64,000 bases of DNA from contig JADJOU010000007.1 of the NCBI GenBank assembly GCA_016713645.1, forward strand, positions 136,683 to 200,682, written 5' to 3'. Below, piece after piece: positions 46,474 through 54,330 of this stretch. The notes beneath the pieces are model-generated. The model saw nothing but the letters and a program-made list of their open reading frames with translations, did no database searches and was not told the DNA's origin. Made by a program: the position numbers and the translations under genes. Position 1 is the first letter of the stretch. The number at the start of each line of letters is the position of its first letter. Source of the stretch: Bacteroidota bacterium. GTDB taxonomy: Bacteria; Bacteroidota; Bacteroidia; Chitinophagales; JADJOU01.

Positions 46474-47943
46474 ATGAGAGTATTATTATCGGGGGTTTTG
46501 TGTCTATGTATGGTACAAATGGGCTTCGCTCAGAATAAAGACTATAAATGGCAAATTGGCGTTGGAATGCATGGTCCACAATTTACAATCAATGATGATT
46601 TTTTCTGGTCGCAGAACTGGAGATTGAAAGATTGGAATATCACCCCACCGATTAGTAAGTTATCTGTCAGTCGTCACATTACAGGTGGTTTATCACCAGA
46701 ATTGTCTTATAGCATTGGAAAAATATTCTTCCAACCGCAAATAGATAAACAGGAACATTTATTTATGGACATTGACCTCAATGCGAAGTATTCATTCGCG
46801 AATGGATATATTTTGAAGACAAAATCTTGGTTTGACCCATATTTAATAGCTGGTGTAGGAGCGACGTTTGTAGATAAAATTGCTGGAGCTCATTGGTTCT
46901 TTGCGATTAATTATGGAATGGGCTTGAATTTGTGGTTTGAAAAGAATGTGGGATTGAATATCCAAACGATATACAATAAATTGCCGGGAGCGGCTATGCA
47001 AGTTGGTTCGGGCGGAAATGTTTACGGCGACTATATGCATCATTCGGCTGGTTTGGTATTCCGCTTTGGTGGGAAAAATGATAAAGATGGCGATGGTATC
47101 GCAGATGAAAAAGATGCATGTCCTGAAGTGGCAGGAATTGAAGCTTTGAAAGGTTGTCCTGATAAGGATGGCGATGGAATCGGGGACAAAGAAGATGCCT
47201 GTCCTGATCAAGTTGGGGTAGCGGCATTATTGGGCTGTCCAGATAGAGATGGCGATGGTATTGGAGATAAGGATGATGCTTGTCCTGGCGAAGCTGGTTT
47301 AAAAGAGTTGAATGGTTGTCCTGATAAAGACAAGGATGGTATCGCTGACAAAGATGACGCTTGTCCAGATGTTGCTGGTATGGTCAATTTGAAAGGTTGT
47401 CCAGACAAAGATGGTGACGGTTATACAGATGCAGATGATGATTGTCCGGAAGTATATGGCAAGGTAAAAGGATGCCCTGATACTGATGGAGACGGAATTG
47501 AAGATTCAAAAGATAATTGCCCGAAAGAGGCAGGTCTTGTTGAATTGAAAGGTTGTCCGAAACAAGTGATGAAAGAGGAAGAGAAGAAAGAAGTCGAGAA
47601 GAAGATTGCGACACTTGCCAAATCTATTAATTTTGAGACAGGAAAAGATGTTATTAAGAAAGAATCATTCGATGAATTAGATCAAGTTGTCGTATTTATG
47701 AATCAATATTCAGGAGTTAATTTCAAAATTGAAGGACATACAGATAATGTAGGCGAGGATGCAAAAAACCTCGAATTATCTAAGAAAAGAGCGCAAGCAG
47801 TGAAAGATTATTTTATTTCAAAGGGGATCGCTACAAGCAGATTGTCGAGTGAGGGATTTGGAAGTGCAAATCCAAAAGCGGATAATAAATTAGCCACAGG
47901 AAGAGCAATCAATAGAAGGGTGGATATTACTATTAACCAATAA
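46474..47943 (+). CDS. OmpA-family protein with thrombospondin-3 repeats
   Basis: This 489-residue outer-membrane protein has a signal peptide (about 1-19, ending MGFAQ), an N-terminal eight-strand barrel (~20-200), a stalk of six or seven calcium-binding TSP3-like repeats (DKDGDGIGDKEDACPDQVG and kin, ~205-360), a short coiled linker, and a C-terminal OmpA peptidoglycan-binding domain (~375-489) with FKIEGHTDNVGEDAKNLELS, KKRAQAVKDYFISKGI and GRAINRRVDI. It should tether the outer membrane to peptidoglycan and is usually very abundant. It follows the T9SS operon but has its own promoter box and terminator. The gene is intact. Confidence 0.94.
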   Translation: MRVLLSGVLCLCMVQMGFAQNKDYKWQIGVGMHGPQFTINDDFFWSQNWRLKDWNITPPISKLSVSRHITGGLSPELSYSIGKIFFQPQIDKQEHLFMDIDLNAKYSFANGYILKTKSWFDPYLIAGVGATFVDKIAGAHWFFAINYGMGLNLWFEKNVGLNIQTIYNKLPGAAMQVGSGGNVYGDYMHHSAGLVFRFGGKNDKDGDGIADEKDACPEVAGIEALKGCPDKDGDGIGDKEDACPDQVGVAALLGCPDRDGDGIGDKDDACPGEAGLKELNGCPDKDKDGIADKDDACPDVAGMVNLKGCPDKDGDGYTDADDDCPEVYGKVKGCPDTDGDGIEDSKDNCPKEAGLVELKGCPKQVMKEEEKKEVEKKIATLAKSINFETGKDVIKKESFDELDQVVVFMNQYSGVNFKIEGHTDNVGEDAKNLELSKKRAQAVKDYFISKGIATSRLSSEGFGSANPKADNKLATGRAINRRVDITINQ

Positions 47944-47961
47944 TCATTGCATTGAAAAATG

Positions 47962-47992
47962 AGAGCCTGCGAATTTATTCGCAGGCTTTTTT
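47962..47992 (+). terminator. Terminator of the ompA-family gene
   Basis: The perfect stem AGCCTGCGAAT-TT-ATTCGCAGGCT runs into TTTTTT, 18 bases past the stop. Confidence 0.92.
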
Positions 47993-48017
47993 ATGAAAAA
48001 TATCTTTGATTAATGCG

Positions 48018-48026
48018 TATCTTTGC
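48018..48026 (+). promoter_or_regulatory. -7 box (TATCTTTGC) upstream of the grpE leader hairpin
   Basis: A perfect TAnnTTTGC. The transcript would begin near 48033-48038 and run straight into the terminator-shaped hairpin at 48041-48068. Confidence 0.55.
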
Positions 48027-48033
48027 CGCGAAA

Positions 48034-48102
48034 ATGAAGGAGTGCAAGCAGGTGCTTGCACTTTTTTTATCAAAACAGGTCAATTATTTCAATAAATTCT
48101 GA
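48034..48102 (+). CDS. Possible 22-codon leader ORF upstream of grpE
   Basis: ATG 48034 to TGA 48100-48102 would encode MKECKQVLALFLSKQVNYFNKF. It begins right after a promoter box, and its codons 3-10 lie inside the hairpin, so ribosome movement could melt the stem. The peptide resembles nothing I know. It may be chance; it is listed because of its position between the two putative grpE promoters. Confidence 0.25.
   Translation: MKECKQVLALFLSKQVNYFNKF
48041..48068 (+). terminator. Intrinsic-terminator-shaped hairpin in front of grpE
   Basis: The perfect 10-bp stem AGTGCAAGCA-GG-TGCTTGCACT is followed by TTTTTT. It is a second terminator ~50 bases after that of the ompA-family gene and lies upstream of the sigma-54-like grpE promoter, so it may insulate grpE-dnaJ or attenuate the upstream promoter. 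Confidence 0.8.
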
Positions 48103-48138
48103 CATTTTGGCGAAAGTTGGTGTTGGCAAACTATTTGA
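48099..48138 (+). promoter_or_regulatory. Heat-shock-type promoter region of grpE-dnaJ
   Basis: CTGACATTTTGGCG (48099-48112), then TGGCA (48124-48128), six bases, TTGA (48135-48138), 23 bases before ATG 48161. Both elements and their spacing parallel those before htpG. Confidence 0.55.
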
Positions 48139-48160
48139 CAAGAAAACAAAAAAGAGAAAG

Positions 48161-48712
48161 ATGGAAGATCAGTTAAAAGAAGAACATCAAGAAATCGTTC
48201 AAGATCAGGTAGAGCGTGAATCTGAAAGTGCAGAGACCAGTGAGGTTAAAGGGGCTGAATTGAATGAAGAGCAAAAGCTTCACATGCAATTAGAAGAGCA
48301 AAAGGATAAATATTTGCGACTTTTTGCGGAGTTTGATAATTATAAAAAGAGAAATGCACGCGAGCGCATTGAATTGTTTGCTTCAGCGGGAAAAGAAGTG
48401 ATTTTGGAGGTCTTGCCAATCATGGACGATTTAGAGCGCGCCACAGCAGCTGCCCATGCAACGGAGGACATTCAATCTGTGCGCGAGGGGTTGAATCTCA
48501 TCACAGATAAGATGAAAAAGGCGCTTGAGAAGAAAGGTGTTAAACCGATAGATTGCAAAGGGGAAGTGTTTGATGTAGAGAAACACGAGGCGATAACGGA
48601 AATACCAGCGCCTTCAGAAGATATGAAAGGCAAGGTGATTGATGATGTTGAGAAGGGATATATGCTTTACGATAAAGTATTGCGTTTTTCAAAAGTGGTC
48701 GTAGGTAAATAA
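48161..48712 (+). CDS. grpE: Nucleotide exchange factor GrpE
   Basis: The 183-residue protein has an acidic N-terminal tail, a long dimerisation helix (DKYLRLFAEFDNYKKRNARERIELF) and the C-terminal beta-wing (HEAITEIPAPSEDMKGKVIDDVEKGYMLYDKVLRFSKVVV). It releases ADP from DnaK. The frame is open upstream to 48056, but that stretch overlaps the promoter elements, and MEDQLKEEHQ at 48161 is the natural start. dnaJ follows 24 bases later, so the two form an operon without dnaK, as usual in the phylum. The gene is intact. Confidence 0.95.
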   Translation: MEDQLKEEHQEIVQDQVERESESAETSEVKGAELNEEQKLHMQLEEQKDKYLRLFAEFDNYKKRNARERIELFASAGKEVILEVLPIMDDLERATAAAHATEDIQSVREGLNLITDKMKKALEKKGVKPIDCKGEVFDVEKHEAITEIPAPSEDMKGKVIDDVEKGYMLYDKVLRFSKVVVGK

Positions 48713-48736
48713 TCGATAAGAACAATAAATTAAGCA

Positions 48737-49882
48737 ATGGCGAAAAAAGATTTTTATGAAGTATTGGGGGTGTCGAAGACGGCGTCGGAGAAGGAGATAA
48801 AGGATGCCTATCGAAAGACGGCACTTAAGTTTCACCCGGATCGCAATCCAGACAATAAGGATGCAGAGGCTAAATTTAAAGAAGCAGCTGAGGCATATGA
48901 GGTATTGAGCAATGCAGATAAGAAAGCGAAGTATGACCGCATGGGGCATCAAGCTTTTGAAAATGGCGGTCAAGGCGGGATGAATTTTGATGATATATTT
49001 TCAAATTTTGGAGATGTATTTCAAGATGGAAGTCCTTTTGAACAGTTTTTTGGAGGTGGTCGTGGTGGCGGAAGAACACGCGAGAAGGGGCAAAGAGGCA
49101 CTAACCTTAGAGTTAAGGTGAGTCTTACACTCAAAGAAATTGCCAATGGAGTAACGAAAAATTTAAAAGTTAAAAAGAATACGTCTTGTAATACATGCGG
49201 AGGCAGTGGAGCAAAGGATAGCAAGAGCACTGTTACATGCAGCACTTGTAATGGAAGTGGTGCGGTTAGACAAGTTCGTCAGACTATTTTAGGAACGATG
49301 CAGACGACCACAACTTGTCCAACATGCTATGGAGAGGGTAAGACGATATCAGCAAAGTGTGGATCATGCAGTGGCTCTGGGGTGCAGTTTGGAGAGGAGA
49401 TGATTAAAGTGGATATTCCAGCGGGCGTACAAGAAGGCATGCAATTGTCTATGAGTGGCAAGGGAAATGCAGGAGAGCGCGGAGGCTATCCCGGCGATTT
49501 ATTGATATTGATTGAAGAAGAAAAGCATCCAGATTTAGTTAGAAATGATCAAGATGTCTTGTATAATCTATTTATCAGTTTACCAGAAGCGGCATTGGGT
49601 ACAACCGTTGAAGTGCCTACAATAGAAGGTTCAGCGCGTGTAAAAGTTCCCGCTGGTTCACAATCGGGCAAAGTGCTCAAATTGTCTGGAAAAGGATTGC
49701 CTTCTGTCAATGCTTATGGCAAGGGAGATCAATTGATTTATATCAATGTATGGACGCCGAAAGTTATGAATTCAGAGGAGACCGCGATGATGGAAAAATT
49801 GGCGAAATCGCCCAATTTCAAACCGAGCCCCAATCAAACAGAGAAGAGTTTTTTCAGCAAGGTGAAGGATATTTTTAATTGA
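48737..49882 (+). CDS. dnaJ: Chaperone protein DnaJ
   Basis: The 381-residue type I Hsp40 has an N-terminal J domain with the HPD tripeptide (33-35) that stimulates DnaK ATPase, a Gly/Phe-rich linker (ENGGQGGMNFDDIFSNFG), a zinc domain with four C-x-x-C-x-G-x-G repeats (CNTCGGSG, CSTCNGSG, CPTCYGEG, CGSCSGSG) and the C-terminal substrate-binding domains (GDLLILIEEEKHPDLVRN). The protein is complete and the gene intact. It is co-transcribed with grpE. Confidence 0.97.
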   Translation: MAKKDFYEVLGVSKTASEKEIKDAYRKTALKFHPDRNPDNKDAEAKFKEAAEAYEVLSNADKKAKYDRMGHQAFENGGQGGMNFDDIFSNFGDVFQDGSPFEQFFGGGRGGGRTREKGQRGTNLRVKVSLTLKEIANGVTKNLKVKKNTSCNTCGGSGAKDSKSTVTCSTCNGSGAVRQVRQTILGTMQTTTTCPTCYGEGKTISAKCGSCSGSGVQFGEEMIKVDIPAGVQEGMQLSMSGKGNAGERGGYPGDLLILIEEEKHPDLVRNDQDVLYNLFISLPEAALGTTVEVPTIEGSARVKVPAGSQSGKVLKLSGKGLPSVNAYGKGDQLIYINVWTPKVMNSEETAMMEKLAKSPNFKPSPNQTEKSFFSKVKDIFN

Positions 49883-49933
49883 TAGTATAGTATATCTTAT
49901 TCTAAGTCTAATTTAGGCGATCATTATTTTTTA

Positions 49934-50974
49934 TTAATATTCTTCTTTCATGGCCTCTATAAAACCTGAAAGTCTTTCTGAGATTTCTTTAGGTGATGGG
50001 AGCATGTCTTTATATTCCATAGGAAGTGTTTCAGTCAAAGTATAACTAGCTATCCCTATAGGATTGGTTGTTGTTTTTAAGGCGTATTCTACCACCGTTT
50101 TACTTTTGGTTTTACAAATGATTATACCAATCGATGGGCTTTCGTATTCATGTTTTACAGTATCATCTAGAACAGCCAAGTAAAAATTCATTTTCCCTGC
50201 ATATTCAGGTTTAAACTTCCCTGCTTTGAGTTCAATCACAACAAGAGACTTTAATTTTCGGTGATACAAAAGAAGATCAATGTAAAAATCCTCTTTACCA
50301 ACTTGCAATCGATATTGATTTCCAATAAAAGCAAAGTCTCCGCCCATTTCTGATAAAAATTGTCGGATATTCTTCATCAATGCTAATTCTAGTTCTTTTT
50401 CGGTATGGTTTTCTGACATCTCTAAAAAGTCAAAATTGTATTCATCCTTCACGGCAAGCTTTGCCTGAAGCTTGTATTTTTTAGGTACCGCTTTATCAAA
50501 ATTGGTTTTGTTAAGTAAAAAATTTTCATAGGATTTGCCCACTATCTGATTGCTTAATACGTTCTTTGACCAACCATATTTCTTAGTCATTTGAATATAG
50601 AACTCTCTTTCTAATTTGTCTTTGCATTTGCTCATTATTACAAGGTTATGACTCCAACCGATTTCTCCAACTAGTGGTTGGAGTTTTGAATCGTCTTTGT
50701 ATTCAAGGTACATTTGTCTCATATACCAAAGGTTTTGAACCGAATAACCTTGTGCTCCAACAAATTCACTTTGCAAATCTCTTGATAATGTTTCTACAAT
50801 GGATTTCCCCCATCCATATTGCTTTTGTTTTTCAACAATACTTTTTCCAATCTCCCAATACAATGTCAACAACCTTTTGTTTACCTGCTTGAGCGCTTCG
50901 TATTGCGCTTGATGTATTTTTTCTTTGATTTCGGTTAAAAATACTTTGTATAGATTCTTTTCAACTTTAGTCAT
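49934..50974 (-). CDS. DUF1016 / YhcG-family PD-(D/E)xK nuclease
   Basis: The 346-residue protein has the DUF1016 N-terminal helical domain (LLTLYWEIGKSIVEKQKQYGWGKSIVETLSRDL and QNLWYMRQMYLEY, residues ~30-130) and a C-terminal PD-(D/E)xK nuclease domain (~190-330) with FYIDLLLYHRKLKSLVVIELKAGKFKPEYAGKMNFYL: D in FYIDLL and E-x-K in IELKAG form the active site. Such genes are accessory, often near restriction or defence genes and spread horizontally. No partner gene is seen; it sits alone in opposite orientation to its neighbours dnaJ and PBP1A. DNA specificity is unknown. The gene is intact. Confidence 0.93.
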   Translation of the reverse strand: MTKVEKNLYKVFLTEIKEKIHQAQYEALKQVNKRLLTLYWEIGKSIVEKQKQYGWGKSIVETLSRDLQSEFVGAQGYSVQNLWYMRQMYLEYKDDSKLQPLVGEIGWSHNLVIMSKCKDKLEREFYIQMTKKYGWSKNVLSNQIVGKSYENFLLNKTNFDKAVPKKYKLQAKLAVKDEYNFDFLEMSENHTEKELELALMKNIRQFLSEMGGDFAFIGNQYRLQVGKEDFYIDLLLYHRKLKSLVVIELKAGKFKPEYAGKMNFYLAVLDDTVKHEYESPSIGIIICKTKSKTVVEYALKTTTNPIGIASYTLTETLPMEYKDMLPSPKEISERLSGFIEAMKEEY

Positions 50975-51207
50975 ATTGTAAAATTGATATTAAATTTCTT
51001 AATTCCCAATAGGAGAACAGCCTAATGTATAAGCGTGTATAAATAACTTATAGATGGCCAATTTTTCTGGAATAAGTGACATTTCCTTTCATTTTTAATG
51101 TATTTAGTGAATAAATCCATCCTATAGAATTGTTACGCTTATTGGGTGCTCAGCCTATGTGGATATGACCATCAGGATATTTATAGGTCTTTATTTTTCA
51201 AAATCCC

Positions 51208-51215
51208 TACTTTTG
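51208..51215 (+). promoter_or_regulatory. -7 promoter box (TACTTTTG) of the PBP1A gene
   Basis: TAnnTTTG lies five bases before ATG 51221; the mRNA would be nearly leaderless. It supports 51221 rather than the upstream in-frame start at 51146. Confidence 0.5.
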
Positions 51216-51220
51216 ACCTA

Positions 51221-53521
51221 ATGTCTTCTAATACATTTATACCTAAAACGATTAAATTTTGGAAAACGACGTCTATGCTCTTTTTAGGCGTAATCGCTTT
51301 TTTCGTTTTGATGAATTTGGGGTTCTTCGGTGCTATGCCCACATTCGATGAATTGGAAAAACCTAAGAGTTCACTCGCCTCGCAAGTTTTAGCAGAAGAC
51401 GGCTCCCTTCTCGGAAAATTTTATTTACAGAATCGCGTCAATGTATTGTATCAAGATCTACCGCCAGACCTTATCAATTCACTGCTTGCAACAGAGGATA
51501 TCCGATTTAGAGAACATGCGGGAATTGATATCATGGCGCTCATTGGTGTTATCAAAGGACAATTGACGGGGGATAATCGAGGTGGTGGAAGCACAATCAC
51601 GCAGCAATTGGCGAAGAATTTATTTCCACGTTCAAATTATACGACGATTGGTTTGATCTTGCGAAAATTCAAAGAATGGTTAATTGCCGTTAAGTTGGAG
51701 AGGCGTTATACCAAAGAAGAAATTATCGCAGGGTATTTTAATACGGTTGAATTTAGTGATAATGCTTTTGGGGTAAAATCAGCTGCTAAAACATATTTCA
51801 ATAAAGACCTCAAAGAGTTGAATATGCAAGAGTGTGCCCTTTTAGTAGGAATGCTCAAAGCGACGTATAAATACAATCCGAGAGTACATGAGGCTGCAGC
51901 TAAAGAGCGAAGGAATGTGGTCTTGGGGCAATTGTATGAGTATGATTTTATCGATAAAAATCAACGCGATAGTTTGTTTAAAACGCCGATTGAATTGGAC
52001 TTCAACCCAGATATTCACTATGAAGGATTAGCGCCTTATTTCAGAGAGTATATCAAGCAATACCTCAAAGAATTGTTTGAAGCGCATCCCTATGATGGCG
52101 AAAATTCTTATAATATTTACAAAGATGGATTGAAGATATATACGACGATCAATCCAACCATGCAAAAATATGCTGAGCAAGCGGTTGAAGAGCATTTGAA
52201 GGAGTATCAAAATGTCTTTTTTAATCACTGGAAAGACCAGGACCCATGGGCAGATTTTAAAGTGGAGATGATTCGAAACGTAAAAGAGAGCGAGCGATAT
52301 AAAGGCATGAAGGATGCAGGAATGAATGAGCGAGAGATGATGGCTGTGATGCATCGCAAGATCAAGATGCGCATTTTTACTTGGCAAGGAGAGAAGGACA
52401 CGATTATGAGTCCATATGACTCCATTCGATGGCATCGCATGCATCTGCAGGCGGGCTTTATGGTGATGAATCCCAATGATGGTTATGTCAAGGCATGGGT
52501 GGGTGGCACTAATTACAAGTACTTCCAGTACGATCACGTCAATGTGCATACCAAGCGGCAAGTGGGTTCGACATTCAAACCATTTATCTATACAGTTGCG
52601 GTAGATCAGAAGGGATATTCCCCTTGCACGAGAATGCCCAATGCGCCAATTACATTTGAAGTGGGCAATCCAAAGTGGAGTTTGGGCGAGAGTTGGACGC
52701 CGAGAAATGCGGGCGTGAAATATGGTGGTTCTCCTACCTTGAGGGGAGCGCTATCCAATTCAATTAATTCCATTACTGCTAGATTGATGTATGAGGTCGG
52801 TCCAAGTCCTGTGGTTGAATTGGTGAAGAATTTGGGCTTTGATACGTCTACGCATATTTTTCCTTATCCATCTATTTGTTTAGGCACTACCGAGATTTCG
52901 TTGATTGAGATGATGGGTGCATATACGCCATTTGCCAATGAAGGGATCTTTACAAAGCCGCTTTTATTCATCGTATAGAGGATAGAAATGGGAATGTTAT
53001 TTTTAGTTTTTTCCCTGAGCAAAGGAAGTATTGCGACCAGAAGTTGCTTTGTGATGCAGGAGATGATGAAGGGAGTTATCGATCAAGGGACAGCTAAGCG
53101 CTTGATTTATAGATATGGATTAAAGGGAACCATAATCGGGAAAACGGGTACTACGCAAAGCAATTCGGATGGATGGTTTATTGGACTAACTCCAGATTTA
53201 ATGGCGGGAGCTTGGGTGGGGTGTGAAGAGCGGTATATTCGCTTTAGATCGACGGCATTGGGTCAAGGGGCCTCTTTGGCGTTGCCAATTTGGGCAAAGT
53301 TTTTCCAAAAAGTGACCAATGATAAGAGTTTGGGAATCGATATAACCAAATCATTCAAGCCATTTCCTAAAGAACAGCAGACCATTATCACAGATTGTTC
53401 GAAGTATAAAGGTTGGGGTGACGATGGAAGTGCGCCAGAGGAAATCGATGATTATCAAAATCAATACGATAATTTACCGGACACATCACAGTCCTATAAT
53501 AAGTACGATGAAGATGAATAG
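51221..53521 (+). CDS. Class A penicillin-binding protein (PBP1A), two compensating frameshifts
   Basis: The bifunctional peptidoglycan synthase has an N-terminal membrane anchor (about 13-37), a GT51 glycosyltransferase domain (ATEDIRFREHAGIDIMAL, RGGGSTITQQLAKNLFPR, KFKEWLIAVKLERRYTKEEI) and a transpeptidase domain with S-x-x-K in GSTFKPF, S-x-N in ALSNSINS and K-T-G in IIGKTGTTQSNSDGWFIG. A stop interrupts the frame at 52976-52978. Between 52965 and ~53045 the natural reading lies in another frame (IHRIEDRNGNVIFSFFPEQRKY) and then returns to the original one. Two single-base losses, at T-run 52962-52965 and near 53037-53046, explain this. The repaired length is ~765 residues, normal for the phylum. 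Confidence 0.9.
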
Positions 53522-53651
53522 CGCTCGCTCGCCCATTTGTTAAGATCAAAAATTTTCTTAAAGCAATCACGTTTTTTTTAAAAATATACTGATATAGACT
53601 TATCTTGTTTAAAAATATGGTATATTGGTTTTTCCTTTCTATTTTTATCGA

Positions 53652-54326
53652 ATGAATAAGTGTGCGTTTTTTATTGTGATCATGTTAATGATTTCAATTG
53701 CATCATGCGGAGGAGCAAAAAAAGTGTTTACTCCAGATGCTGATCTCAGTTTGTGCGCCAATATGTTGGTTGGAGAGTTTAGTTCGGAATCACAATCAAA
53801 ATTGGATTCGGAGTTTTTAAATATTTCAATGACCATGGTGAGAATATGGCATAGTCGAGTCGATGGGTATTGGATATATGTAGAGCAATCATTGGCGAAT
53901 AAGATGGATAAGCCATATCGGCAGCGTATTTATCAATTGGTTAAGCAAGGGGATAAAGTGATTAGCAAAATTTATCAATTTAATGATCCTATGAAATATG
54001 CAGGAGCGCATAGAGATTCGAGCAAATTAGCGCAATTGAGTATCGATAAATTGTCGACGAAAGATGGTTGTGATGCTATACTTAGTAAGAATGAAGATCG
54101 ATTTGAAGGAGGGACTTTGGGAAAAAATTGTTTAAGTTCGCTAAAAGGGGCAACCTATACAAGTTCGGAAATTGTATTGGGAAGTAATGTGATTAAGACT
54201 TGGGATAGGGGATTTGATGGAGAAGATAAACAAGTGTGGGGTTCAGAAAAGGGCCCATATATCTTTTTAAAGAAGAGATCATCTAATAATCAGGTCAGGA
54301 CAAGACCAATAAACAGCAGTAATTAG
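53652..54326 (+). CDS. CpcT/CpeT-like lipoprotein
   Basis: From ATG 53652 the protein (~224 residues) starts with a lipoprotein signal with lipobox SIASC. The mature part resembles the CpcT/CpeT family: MVGEFSSESQ...RIWHSRVDGYWIYVEQS...PYRQRIYQL, then DGCDAILSKNEDRFEGGTLGKNCLSSLKGATYTSSEI. In cyanobacteria these proteins attach bilins to phycobiliproteins, but homologues are common in organisms without such pigments, as presumably here, where their role is unknown. The conserved Tyr and Cys positions are present. It opens a plus-strand envelope cluster; the next gene starts four bases after its stop. Confidence 0.82.
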   Translation: MNKCAFFIVIMLMISIASCGGAKKVFTPDADLSLCANMLVGEFSSESQSKLDSEFLNISMTMVRIWHSRVDGYWIYVEQSLANKMDKPYRQRIYQLVKQGDKVISKIYQFNDPMKYAGAHRDSSKLAQLSIDKLSTKDGCDAILSKNEDRFEGGTLGKNCLSSLKGATYTSSEIVLGSNVIKTWDRGFDGEDKQVWGSEKGPYIFLKKRSSNNQVRTRPINSSN

Positions 54327-54330
54327 ACCA

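Noticed and set aside
48056..48160. Extended N-terminus of GrpE from 48056
   Set aside because: The added residues overlap the promoter elements and do not fit the family; ATG 48161 does.
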